Assembly (NCBI GenBank): GCA_013151025.1
Contig: JAADJC010000004.1
Location: 1 to 47,778, forward strand
DNA from: Acidobacteriota bacterium
GTDB lineage: Bacteria; Acidobacteriota; Holophagae; Thermotomaculales; Thermotomaculaceae
Length of the DNA: 47,778 bases
Direction of reading: 5' to 3'
Shown here: positions 7,820-15,624 of the stretch, piece by piece
How the letters are laid out: the number at the start of each line of letters is the position of its first letter
Numbering within the stretch: the stretch's first letter is position 1
Notes under the pieces: model-generated
What the model was told of the DNA's origin: nothing
What the model saw: the letters and a program-made list of their open reading frames with translations, nothing else
The model's database searches: none
Made by a program: the position numbers and the translations under genes

Positions 7820-9437
7820 GATTTTCCCTTTCAGAATCCGGATTTCTGATAATCGGCACTCTGACAGTAAAGGTTGTACCCTTGCCGGATTCGCTCTCTA
7901 CGTCTATGGTGCCGTTGTGGGCCAGAATGATGCCATGGACCACAGACAAACCCAGGCCGGTTCCCTTGTCTATATCTTTGGTGGTAAAAAACGGCAAAAA
8001 AACCTGCTGACGGATCATTTCCGTCATCCCTGTCCCTGTATCAACCACCATTAACTCAAGAGTATCTGCGTCACACCCGGTCTTGATAAGCAGTTCTCCC
8101 CCCCGTGGCATTGCTTGAATGGCATTGACCGCAAGGTTGATAATGACCTGGATAAACTGGGAACTGTCCAATACCATTTCCGGGATATTCTCCCCCAGTT
8201 GCAGATCCAATACTATCCCATCTCTGGACAAGCGCGATTCCAGTAAAGAAAGTGCTTGATGTACCACCTTGTTAATATGAGTTGCAGCCTTTTGGGGTTG
8301 TGTTTGCCTGGCAAACAACATCAGTTTTCGCACAATCTCTCTTCCATGAAGGGCGGCAGATTCAATCTTAGTAATATCGTTTATTGCAGTTTCCGGCAGG
8401 GTGGTGTCCTTTGTCAAAAGCTGTGCAAACCCCAACACGTTTCCCAAGGGTTCATTTAATTCATGGGCCACACCTGCCGCCAGTTTCCCGATAGTTGCCA
8501 GCCGATCGGCGTGGAGTAGTTGTTTGTAAAGTTGTTCCTGCTCCTTTTCCAGCTCCCGGTGCTCAATAACAACAACGAGCTGATGGGCAATGGTATTGAT
8601 CAGGTTACGTTCTTCCTTCAGAAACGGGCCTTCATTCATGATTGGCATGTTTTGAAGGTAAACAACCTCAATCCAGCCTCGATTCTGACCGCTTACCACA
8701 ATTTCCGCCTGCAGAGGCCGGGGACGGGATATATAATTGGGGGTCGTAAACACATTGGAATCAAAAACGATCTTTCCAGCCGTAACATCCGGGTATTGCC
8801 AGGCAGGAGGAAGCAATTTTATCACCTCCTGAAAAACCTCGGAGATCGACAGGTTCGGGTCGGCCGACAGTTGTGCGGTTCTGTACAAACAGGTTAACTC
8901 CTTTACCCTTTCTATTAATGCCGATTGATGTTCAAAACTGGCCATAGCAAGAGAAAGAGTATCAGCAATCATGTCGATCAGGGTACAGTCATCGTTGGAA
9001 AACGGAGAAAAAGAGGTGGCCATTACCAGACTGCCGATTTTTTCCATTCCTGACCAGAGGGGGGTGAAATGGGAATAATGCGTTACCTTATGAGACAACG
9101 GCTTCTGTGAAAGTGGACGGTGTACATGGCGCACTTTTCGGAACAGCGGCTCGGCATCTTCGATGGATTCCACCGATGGGGCATTGTAAAGCGAAGAAAA
9201 TTCCGGGCGACCATTGGTCATGTAAAGGCGGTAACAAGTCCGTTTGTCTCCTGGGCCGGTTACAATAATAACCTCATCATTCTTGAACATTTTTTGTAGA
9301 ATTAAGAGAACGCATTCCATAAATTCGCTGAAGACAGTCTGTTTAACCGCTTCCGAAAGAATCTGCTGATTCAGATTGAACAGCCGTTTGGAAGCCACAG
9401 GATTATGTTCCAGAAGTTCCGAAAATCGTGTATCCAT
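7809..9437 (-). CDS. Cytosolic sensor histidine kinase with GAF-like input domains
   Basis: The product has about 542 residues from the ATG at 9437 (MDTRFSEL); an in-frame TTG at 9476 would add 13 residues but has no better ribosome site. The first 300 residues resemble two GAF-type sensory domains without transmembrane segments. Then come a short coiled coil (residues about 290-310), a HisKA domain with phosphoacceptor His near residue 325 in GVAHELNEP, and a HATPase_c domain with an N-box (NLAVNAIQAM), a G1 box (DTGTGM) and a G2 box (GTGLGLSVV). It should phosphorylate the co-encoded NtrC-type regulator. The absence of membrane helices points to an intracellular signal, perhaps redox or a small ligand; the ligand is unknown. 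Confidence 0.92.
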   Translation of the reverse strand: MDTRFSELLEHNPVASKRLFNLNQQILSEAVKQTVFSEFMECVLLILQKMFKNDEVIIVTGPGDKRTCYRLYMTNGRPEFSSLYNAPSVESIEDAEPLFRKVRHVHRPLSQKPLSHKVTHYSHFTPLWSGMEKIGSLVMATSFSPFSNDDCTLIDMIADTLSLAMASFEHQSALIERVKELTCLYRTAQLSADPNLSISEVFQEVIKLLPPAWQYPDVTAGKIVFDSNVFTTPNYISRPRPLQAEIVVSGQNRGWIEVVYLQNMPIMNEGPFLKEERNLINTIAHQLVVVIEHRELEKEQEQLYKQLLHADRLATIGKLAAGVAHELNEPLGNVLGFAQLLTKDTTLPETAINDITKIESAALHGREIVRKLMLFARQTQPQKAATHINKVVHQALSLLESRLSRDGIVLDLQLGENIPEMVLDSSQFIQVIINLAVNAIQAMPRGGELLIKTGCDADTLELMVVDTGTGMTEMIRQQVFLPFFTTKDIDKGTGLGLSVVHGIILAHNGTIDVESESGKGTTFTVRVPIIRNPDSERENHEW

Positions 9438-9500
9438 GACTGGATTGTAGATACAGGGATCACCAGTGTCAAACAAAAAGGTGTTAGAAGAAGCAATTCC

Positions 9501-10451
9501 TCAGTGTTTCCATGGAAAGAGGATACCCGAAAGCGAATAGTGGGGAATAGAATCAAACGATGCTGTGGTGTTGTGAAGAATTGCGTCGGCAGCGAGAAGG
9601 CCGCTTTCGATTGCCGGGCCGATTCCCTCCCCCATGTCCAGTGTCGCCAGGCCGGCGGCATCTCCAACGATGATGGCACAACCATCCTGAACCGGGCCGT
9701 TTTGACGGAGATAATAACTGCACGCACCCGGTGTGGGAGGCGGCGATGCCAACAGTTTCTTTTTCAGCAGGAAACCCACAAACCGCCGCCAGTGTTCCCG
9801 GATATCCGCTCCTTTTTTAACCATAGAAGTCTGTTTTCCGCCGATACCGATATTGAGCCAACCGCCTTTTTTGGGGACATACCAGGCGTAGCCGGGCAAT
9901 CCATGCTGGAAAAACCAGAGGTGGCAATGGGTTGTCGACATCGCCACCTGAAATTCCAGTTCCATGGAAACAATCTGTTTTTCTCCCTCACGGGGACAAA
10001 TTTCTCTGAAAAAAGTGCGATACACCGGGCAACCTGTTCCTCCTGCCCCCACCAACCAGTTGCACCGGAACTTCCCGTCAATGACAAAGCCTTCGCCCTG
10101 TCGCTCAATACGTTGAGCCACATGTTGTTGGACCGGTACCTCTGCACGGTTCAGCAGCCAGTGGTCAAATTCAGTTCTTCGGATGGAAAACTGCCGGGTT
10201 GGAACCGGGAACGGAAGGCCATGAATATGGAAATACAGGGTTCGAAATTTTACAATGCCATGGGGATAAGCTGTTTCTGAAATTTCCAGTCTTTTCAAGG
10301 TTCGGAGAGTAATCCAGCCGGCACAGAGCTTCAACCGGGGAAAATCGGCCTTGTCCAGAATCAGAACGTCTCTGCCCGCTTCTTTCAGTTTCCACGCCGC
10401 AGTTGAACCGGCAGGGCCGCCGCCGACAATAACAACATCTGTGAAAATCAT
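9501..10451 (-). CDS. FAD-dependent oxidoreductase, geranylgeranyl reductase-like
   Basis: This 316-residue protein opens with a Rossmann dinucleotide motif (VVIVGGGPAGS, residues about 6-16), then the KLCAGW segment near residue 41 that in this family contains the conserved Cys, and later the VGDAAGLATLDMGEGIGPA motif (about 262-280) that binds the FAD phosphate. These are the marks of the geranylgeranyl reductase/digeranylgeranylglycerophospholipid reductase group, which saturates isoprenoid or lipid double bonds. It is shorter than the 380-400 residues common in the group, lacking part of the C-terminal substrate domain. It begins 12 nt after cfa and is surely co-transcribed, so a lipid substrate is likely. 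Confidence 0.82.
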   Translation of the reverse strand: MIFTDVVIVGGGPAGSTAAWKLKEAGRDVLILDKADFPRLKLCAGWITLRTLKRLEISETAYPHGIVKFRTLYFHIHGLPFPVPTRQFSIRRTEFDHWLLNRAEVPVQQHVAQRIERQGEGFVIDGKFRCNWLVGAGGTGCPVYRTFFREICPREGEKQIVSMELEFQVAMSTTHCHLWFFQHGLPGYAWYVPKKGGWLNIGIGGKQTSMVKKGADIREHWRRFVGFLLKKKLLASPPPTPGACSYYLRQNGPVQDGCAIIVGDAAGLATLDMGEGIGPAIESGLLAADAILHNTTASFDSIPHYSLSGILFPWKH

Positions 10452-10463
10452 TCCTGAACACCC

Positions 10464-11585
10464 CTACCCGATTCGGCAGTCAGGTTGTTTCCGGCCGGGG
10501 CGGGTCATGACAATCTGCCACAACTGACTGCTCCGGGAGCGGAATCCCCCGGCACAACTCAGCAGGTAAAACCGCCACATTCTGTAAAACCTGCTATCGT
10601 AGCGAACTTTCAATTCTGGCCATGCCTTCTCAAAATTTTCATACCAGGCCATCAGGGTTCGGTCATAATCCGGGCCGAAGTTATGCAGGTCTTCCACAAT
10701 AAAAATTCCTTCCATTGCCTTTGCCAACTGGGCAATGGAAGGCAACATGCCATTTGGGAAAATATACTTTGTGGTCCATGGGTTGGCAGTAGTCGTACTT
10801 ATTTTCCCGCCAATCGTGTGAATAAAGGCGATGCCATCTTGTTTCAATGTATGGTTCACCACTTCCATGTAGGTACGGTAATTCTTGTACCCGATGTGTT
10901 CCATGATACCGATAGAAACCACACGGTCGTACTCACCGGATACACTCCGGTAGTCCTTCAGCAGGAGTTCCACCGGCAAGCCCTTCCACAACTTCCGGCC
11001 CAGTTCTACCTGCCGTTTTGAAACGGTCACACCGGTCACATGGACCCCATATTTTTCCGCCGCATATCCGGCAAAAGAGCCGAAGCCGCATCCCAGTTCC
11101 AACACTTTCATCCCCGGTTCCAGCTCTATTTTACGGCAGACCATGTCAAGTTTGGCTTCCTGTGCTTCATCCAGAGTCTTCGCCTCTTTCCAGTAGCCGC
11201 AGGTATAGTTCATCCGTTTGTCCAGTATGGCCCGGTAGAGGTCATTCCCAGCGTCATAATGCTGTTCCCCCACCTGATAGGCCCGGGAAATCTTCTGCAG
11301 GTTGAAAACCCGGGACTTGAATACATGCATAAGCAGTTTCCAGTTGCCCCTGATCTCCCTATCCAGATTGATGAGCAGAACCTTGCTGATAAGTTCATCC
11401 AATGCCTCACAATCCCACCAGCCGTCCATGTAGGACTCACCCAACCCCAGCGCGCCCTCAGCAAACACCCGCCGATAGAAGTGCGGATTATGAACCTTTA
11501 TGTCAAAGAGCTGATTTCCGTTTATCGTCACCCCAGCCCTTGCCAACATGTCACGCACGAAGGATTCTGACGTATCCGATGTCAT
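10464..11585 (-). CDS. cfa: Cyclopropane-fatty-acyl-phospholipid synthase family methyltransferase
   Basis: This 373-residue protein matches Cfa over its whole length. It has an N-terminal substrate domain (YMDGWWDCEALDE), a SAM-binding motif VLELGCGFGSFAGYAA (about residues 162-177), and residues corresponding to the bicarbonate-binding active site of E. coli Cfa: Cys in NYTCGYW, Glu in GIMEHIG, His-x-Ile in IHTIGG and Tyr in LMAWYENF. The enzyme transfers a methylene group from S-adenosylmethionine to cis double bonds of membrane phospholipids. The start is supported by AGGAGG, and a sigma-70 promoter lies just upstream. Pairing with a flavoprotein raises the possibility of a methyl-branched or otherwise modified product. 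Confidence 0.93.
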   Translation of the reverse strand: MTSDTSESFVRDMLARAGVTINGNQLFDIKVHNPHFYRRVFAEGALGLGESYMDGWWDCEALDELISKVLLINLDREIRGNWKLLMHVFKSRVFNLQKISRAYQVGEQHYDAGNDLYRAILDKRMNYTCGYWKEAKTLDEAQEAKLDMVCRKIELEPGMKVLELGCGFGSFAGYAAEKYGVHVTGVTVSKRQVELGRKLWKGLPVELLLKDYRSVSGEYDRVVSIGIMEHIGYKNYRTYMEVVNHTLKQDGIAFIHTIGGKISTTTANPWTTKYIFPNGMLPSIAQLAKAMEGIFIVEDLHNFGPDYDRTLMAWYENFEKAWPELKVRYDSRFYRMWRFYLLSCAGGFRSRSSQLWQIVMTRPGRKQPDCRIG

Positions 11586-11603
11586 GGCTTGCCTCCTGAA
11601 AAA

Positions 11604-11632
11604 ACTATACCGCCTTTTTTTTCTAAAAACAA
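11604..11632 (-). promoter_or_regulatory. Sigma-70-type promoter of cfa
   Basis: On the minus strand TTGTTT (11632-11627) and TATAGT (11609-11604) are separated by exactly 17 nt, with an A-rich spacer. Transcription would start near 11597, giving a very short leader before the AGGAGG of cfa. Confidence 0.6.
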
Positions 11633-11672
11633 GAAAGACAAAGAAGTGATGGGTGATGGGTAAAATCAGGGA

Positions 11673-11710
11673 ATCAGCCTGCGGCGCGAGGCGCCGAATG
11701 TTAAATTTTG
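11673..11710 (+). repeat. Intergenic palindromic repeat, copy A
   Basis: The core is a perfect 6-bp dyad CGGCGC-GAG-GCGCCG (11682-11696) followed by AATGTTAAATTTTG, and preceded by ATCAGCCTG. It is one of five related copies in this window (see 15029, 18992, 19106 and 28125). Confidence 0.7.
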
Positions 11711-11858
11711 AGTGTTAAGTGTTGAATGAAAGACAAGATAAATCAGGGAATTGGCAATGAATTGTTAATAGCCGTTTCCTTGTCCTTATCCCTGTCTTTT
11801 TCCGGTCAGAACATCTCTTGTCACCTATCACTCCCATTCCCCCATCTGTGACTTGTTT

Positions 11859-12632
11859 TTACGAAGTCATGCCACCGTCACAAACCAAGACTGTGCCTGT
11901 AGTATAGGAGGATAGTTCCGATGCCAGATAGAGAACGGCACCAACAATTTCTTCCGGCTTTCCCCAGCGATGGAGTGGCGTCTGGTCCCGAACCAGTCGC
12001 TGGATCAGCTCACTGGACTTTAACGCTGCCGCAAATTTCGTTTCCACAACGCCGGGCGCCACCGCGTTGAGCCGAATGCCGGCCGGACCCAGTTCCCGGG
12101 CAAGGCCCTTTGTCATGGCAATCACCGCCGCTTTACTCATCCCGTAAATAACCTGATTGGGCACCGGGGACAAACCGGCGATGGAAGCAATATTGACAAT
12201 ATTGCCATTTCCCCGGCCTTTCATCAGTTTTGCCCCATACTGGCACATGAGAAAATAGCCTTTTACATTTACCTCGAAGGTTTTATCTAAAGCCTTTTCC
12301 GGGGCATCAATAGCCGGGCCATAATAAGGGTTAGTTGCCGCATTGTTTACCAGAATATCAAGATACCCATAGTCGTTTTTGATGCGTGCAAACAGGGCCG
12401 CAATTTCTTCCGGGTGTCCGGTGTTGCAAGCAATAGGAATAGCGTTACCCCCATCACTGCCGATGGACGCCGCCACATTGTTCAGCGCTTCCATTTTACG
12501 GGCAACAATAATTACCTTCCCACCCAGCGCCGACAGTGCACGGGCAATGGATTCCCCGATTCCCCGGCTGGCACCGGTAACAAGGGCAATTTTCCCTGTA
12601 AAATCAAACTTAGGTGTCTCGTTTGTCATCAT
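11859..12632 (-). CDS. Short-chain dehydrogenase/reductase (SDR), LvaD-like position
   Basis: The product is a classical SDR of 257 residues (256 from the second ATG at 12629, which is better spaced from AGGAGG). It has the cofactor motif TGASRGIGE near residues 19-27, the NNAA motif near 92, catalytic Ser in NIASIAG near 142 and the Tyr-x3-Lys pair in IYGMSKAA near 163-170. The Arg after the second strand (VARKMEA) suggests NADP(H) or NAD(H) use. It reversibly oxidises an alcohol to a ketone. It follows the kinase gene by 19 nt and belongs to the fatty or keto acid operon 14935-11859, so a hydroxyacyl- or ketoacyl-CoA substrate is likely. Confidence 0.9.
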   Translation of the reverse strand: MMTNETPKFDFTGKIALVTGASRGIGESIARALSALGGKVIIVARKMEALNNVAASIGSDGGNAIPIACNTGHPEEIAALFARIKNDYGYLDILVNNAATNPYYGPAIDAPEKALDKTFEVNVKGYFLMCQYGAKLMKGRGNGNIVNIASIAGLSPVPNQVIYGMSKAAVIAMTKGLARELGPAGIRLNAVAPGVVETKFAAALKSSELIQRLVRDQTPLHRWGKPEEIVGAVLYLASELSSYTTGTVLVCDGGMTS

Positions 12633-12651
12633 GCCCTCCTGTTTTCAGCAT

Positions 12652-13725
12652 TCATACAACATGTTCGGCCATGGACTTACGGGCCGCCGCTTCCAGAACC
12701 TGTACCGCTTTCCCCAGATGGCCGAACCGCGGGTCTGCTACCTGCCCGTGATAAAAACGATAATAGATTTGCTGGGCAATTCCGGCAAGACGGAAAAGGC
12801 CGTATACAAAATAAAAAGTAAAGTCCTCCACTTCAAGGCCGGCACCTCCGAGATATTGGTTCACCACTTCAAGGCGGGTCAACGCGCCGGGACAGGTAGT
12901 GGGAATCAAGCGAATTGCCTGCATTCCCGGGGGATCATTCGCTTCCACCCAGTAAGCCAATGAAGCGCCAAGATCCATCAACGGATCCCCGATGGTGGCC
13001 ATTTCCCAGTCCAGAACACCGATAACTTTCAGTGGATCAGCCGGGTCCAGTACCACGTTGTCAAAACGGTAATCGTTGTGAATGATGGCGGCGCCCTTTT
13101 CCTGGGGCCGGTTCTCTTCCAGCCATGCCATCACACCCTCAAAGCCCGGCACATCGGGGGTTCGGGCGTTCCGAAATCGCCGGCTCCAGCCTGAAATCTG
13201 CCTTTCCACATAGCCTTCCGGGTGGCCCAACGTCTCCATCCCCAGTTTCCGGTAATCCAATTCGTGCAGCTCGCGATGCACATCCACCACACGGCGGCAT
13301 AACTCCCGCATATCGGCCTGGGTGAAATGCAGCTCTTCCGGCAGGTCCCGCCGGAGAATTAATCCCTTTATCCGTCGCATCAGGAAGAAGGGCGCGCCCA
13401 GAACCGATTCATCGCCGCAGTAGGCAATAGGCTCTGGAATATACGGAAAATGATTGCTCAGTGCGGAAAGTACCACCCATTCCCGGTGCATATCATGGCC
13501 GCTTTTCGGCTTTTTGCCGAAGGGAGGCCGGCGAAGCACCAGTTCTTCATCTCCCACACGAACCAGATATGTCAGATTTGAGTGACCGGATGGAAATTGC
13601 GCGATTTCGATTGGCCCATTGAGGTCCGGGCGCTCTTTTTTCAGAAACTCAGTCAGACGGATGACATCCAGCTCTTCACCGGGGCGCGGGGCCCGGGTCG
13701 CATCATCTAAAGACACCGTTCCCAT
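12652..13725 (-). CDS. APH-type phosphotransferase, ACAD10/11 N-terminal or LvaA-like kinase
   Basis: This 357-residue protein has the aminoglycoside phosphotransferase/choline kinase fold. It shows a nucleotide-binding loop region (FPSGHSNLTYLV, residues about 46-57), the Brenner motif AIIHNDYRFDNVVLD (catalytic Asp in HND) near residues 215-229, and the metal-binding GVLDWEMATIGDPLMDLG near 239-256. This form is characteristic of the kinase domain fused to acyl-CoA dehydrogenase in animal ACAD10/11 and of bacterial LvaA, which phosphorylate the hydroxyl of 4-hydroxyacyl-CoA. It overlaps the acyl-CoA dehydrogenase gene by 23 nt, supporting the same joint function. Antibiotic resistance is not suggested. 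Confidence 0.88.
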   Translation of the reverse strand: MGTVSLDDATRAPRPGEELDVIRLTEFLKKERPDLNGPIEIAQFPSGHSNLTYLVRVGDEELVLRRPPFGKKPKSGHDMHREWVVLSALSNHFPYIPEPIAYCGDESVLGAPFFLMRRIKGLILRRDLPEELHFTQADMRELCRRVVDVHRELHELDYRKLGMETLGHPEGYVERQISGWSRRFRNARTPDVPGFEGVMAWLEENRPQEKGAAIIHNDYRFDNVVLDPADPLKVIGVLDWEMATIGDPLMDLGASLAYWVEANDPPGMQAIRLIPTTCPGALTRLEVVNQYLGGAGLEVEDFTFYFVYGLFRLAGIAQQIYYRFYHGQVADPRFGHLGKAVQVLEAAARKSMAEHVV

Positions 13726-14935
13726 CCTTTAATTCCGTTGCCCGTGCCCGGTACGGTTTGAGAATCCGCCGGGCAAGTGACAGCTTGTGCACCTCGTCAG
13801 CGCCGTCGTAAATCCGTGCCGCCCGTTCCTGACGGTAGAAAAACGCGATAATGGTATCGTCTGTCATCCCCAGCCCGCCATACACCTGTAATGCCCGATC
13901 CACCACCCGCTGCATTACATTGGCTACCACAAATTTAATCATGGAAATTTGCTGGCGCACTTCTTTCCACCCGAGATTTTCAATCTTCCACGCTGTTTCA
14001 ATGGTAAGGGCCCTGGCTGCTGCGATATCCGCCGCACTCTCCGCAATCCAGGTCTGAATAATTTCCTTGTCGGCCAAAACCTGTCCCGGTGCGATGGGCC
14101 GTGTCACTGCACGTTTGCACATGAGATCCAGTCCCCGCCGACAGATACCCAGCCACCGCATTGTGTGATGAATCCGGCCCGGCCCCAACCGTTCCTGGGC
14201 GATTCTGAACCCCGCCCCCTCCGGTCCCAGCAGATTTGACCGGGGAACCCGACAGGAATGGTACAGAACCTCTCCGTGACTGAACGCCCCATCCTCCGTG
14301 TGGCCCATCACCGCGATGTTCCGCACCAGATCAAAGCCCGGTGTGCCGGTTGGTACAATTATCATACTGGCCTGTTTGTGGGGATCGGCTTCAGGGTTAG
14401 TAACCGCCATAACAATGGCGAAGGCAGCCCCATCGGCAGCTGTCGTGTACCACTTCTGCCCGTTAATCACATAATCATCCCCGTCTTTTACCGCTGTGGT
14501 ATCCATCATCACCGGGTTGGAGCCGGGAAGTTCCACTTCCGTCATGGAAAAACAGCTTCGAATTTCACCCTGAACAAGGGGCTTCAGCCATTTTTCTTTC
14601 TGTTCCGGTGTGCCGTGTTCAAACAGAATCTCAATATTGCCGGCATCCGGGGCATGGCAGGCGAAAACATAATGCCCCAACGGGGTCTTGCCCAGAACCT
14701 CGGAGACAAGGGCAAAATCCATCAATGAAAGCCCCATCCCACCGTATTCCTTTGGTTGGGCCGGGGCCCAGAGTCCCATTTGCTTTACCTTCCGCCGCAG
14801 CTTCTCGATTTCAGGCTCAATTTCAGCAAAACTCTTGGTCAAAAATGCCGTTTCCATCGGGATAACCTCCCGCTGGATGAACTGTTCCATGAGAACCAGC
14901 ATCTCCCTCGTTTCTTCACTGACTGTGAAATCCAT
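13703..14935 (-). CDS. Acyl-CoA dehydrogenase, ACAD10/11 or LvaC-like
   Basis: The product is a 410-residue acyl-CoA dehydrogenase family flavoprotein. It has the N-terminal helical domain, the middle beta domain with CFSMTEVELPGSNP (about residues 132-145) and WYTTAADGA, and the C-terminal four-helix domain with the FAD-binding QVYGGLGMTDD motif. Where typical dehydrogenases have the catalytic Glu in YEGT, this protein has IYDGADEVH, the 'DG-x-DEVH' form I associate with ACAD10/11 and LvaC-type enzymes, which remove phosphate from 4-phosphoacyl-CoA. Its neighbours, a kinase and an SDR, fit that role. GGAGG lies 6 nt before the ATG. It heads the operon. Confidence 0.9.
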   Translation of the reverse strand: MDFTVSEETREMLVLMEQFIQREVIPMETAFLTKSFAEIEPEIEKLRRKVKQMGLWAPAQPKEYGGMGLSLMDFALVSEVLGKTPLGHYVFACHAPDAGNIEILFEHGTPEQKEKWLKPLVQGEIRSCFSMTEVELPGSNPVMMDTTAVKDGDDYVINGQKWYTTAADGAAFAIVMAVTNPEADPHKQASMIIVPTGTPGFDLVRNIAVMGHTEDGAFSHGEVLYHSCRVPRSNLLGPEGAGFRIAQERLGPGRIHHTMRWLGICRRGLDLMCKRAVTRPIAPGQVLADKEIIQTWIAESAADIAAARALTIETAWKIENLGWKEVRQQISMIKFVVANVMQRVVDRALQVYGGLGMTDDTIIAFFYRQERAARIYDGADEVHKLSLARRILKPYRARATELKDGNGVFR

Positions 14936-15028
14936 TGTGTGCCTCCATATCGTTTCTATTCAGTCGTCCGTCTCCGATGGTAGCACAAGTCACAGTGCCC
15001 AAGGCACCGTGACTTGCAAAATCAGAGG

Positions 15029-15063
15029 ATCAGCCTGCGGCGCTTTGTATCGAATGTTTAATG
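15029..15063 (+). repeat. Intergenic palindromic repeat, copy B
   Basis: The sequence ATCAGCCTGCGGCGC is identical to the left part of copy A, followed by a degraded right arm (TTTGTAT) and then CGAATGTTTAATG. The dyad is therefore broken in this copy, while the flanks are conserved. Confidence 0.6.
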
Positions 15064-15080
15064 ACGGATAAATCAAGGGA

Positions 15081-15490
15081 TCAGTTCCTGTTCCCGGTGA
15101 CGCTCAAGTCTCGGGCCATCTGCACGTGCTCGCTCTGGTCAGGGATCCAGTCCGGGGACTGAATATGATGGCCTGTGCAGACAGACACATTGTCCGCACT
15201 GAAATAACCGGTGTCAGCAAGAATTTCCTTTACCTTACCGAGCCTTTTCGGTAGCGAAACAAGATTGGATACAGCAGGTGTAACCCAGCTCAGGGTATGG
15301 TGTTTTGAAGTATTCACTTTAATCTTGGTTCCATCCAGACTGACTGTGCCGAGTTCAAGATTCCTGCTTCATGCGCAAGGAGAAGAATCTGCGATGAATT
15401 TATCATCATGATACAGCGATAAGATCAATTCAGCCATTTTCTCCACAAGCCTTTCTAACATAAATGAAAAGTCCGACAGACTCCCGGGGA
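15081..15490 (-). pseudogene. Degraded IS1182-like transposase fragment
   Basis: Minus-strand pieces in shifting frames match DDE transposases of the IS1182 type. SLSDF lies near 15482-15468. ILLLAHEAGIL sits one frame away from LELGTVSLDGTKIKVN, where DGTK carries the first catalytic Asp. VKEILADTGYFSADNV carries the second Asp. At least two frameshifts and one TGA interrupt it, and the protein stops about 25 residues after the second motif, so the C-terminal third is lost. No terminal inverted repeats are visible. A 26-nt piece of its end (15098-15123) recurs at 19233-19258. Confidence 0.75.
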
Positions 15491-15624
15491 AACACAGACT
15501 GGTTTCAAGAGTATTTATAAGGATTGGAAAATAGCAAGTAAAAATCCTTTGCAGGCTAAACATTTTTTGACAAAATAGTGTAGATAGCCATGCTTGTCTC
15601 ATCAAATCATGGCAGGGAGAACCC

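Larger units (their letters stand above)
14936..15624. other. Gene-poor stretch with repeat copy B and a transposase remnant
   Basis: Apart from the degraded transposase at 15081-15490 and palindromic repeat B at 15029-15063, I see no gene here. The sequence directly before the metallophosphoesterase gene holds a TTGACA (15567-15572) with only a weak -10 match (ATGCTT) 17 nt later. Confidence 0.6.

Noticed and set aside
9405-10280. 291-residue plus-strand open frame opposite the flavoprotein gene
   Set aside because: The minus-strand gene has clear FAD motifs and good operon spacing; the plus-strand translation has none.
12652-13725. APH-fold kinase as an antibiotic resistance gene
   Set aside because: Its closest pattern is the ACAD10/11-type kinase, and it overlaps an acyl-CoA dehydrogenase gene in a catabolic operon.
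13703-13830. Loss of the catalytic Glu in the acyl-CoA dehydrogenase as a sign of an inactive enzyme
   Set aside because: The DG-x-DEVH replacement is typical of the ACAD10/11 and LvaC group, and the associated kinase explains it.
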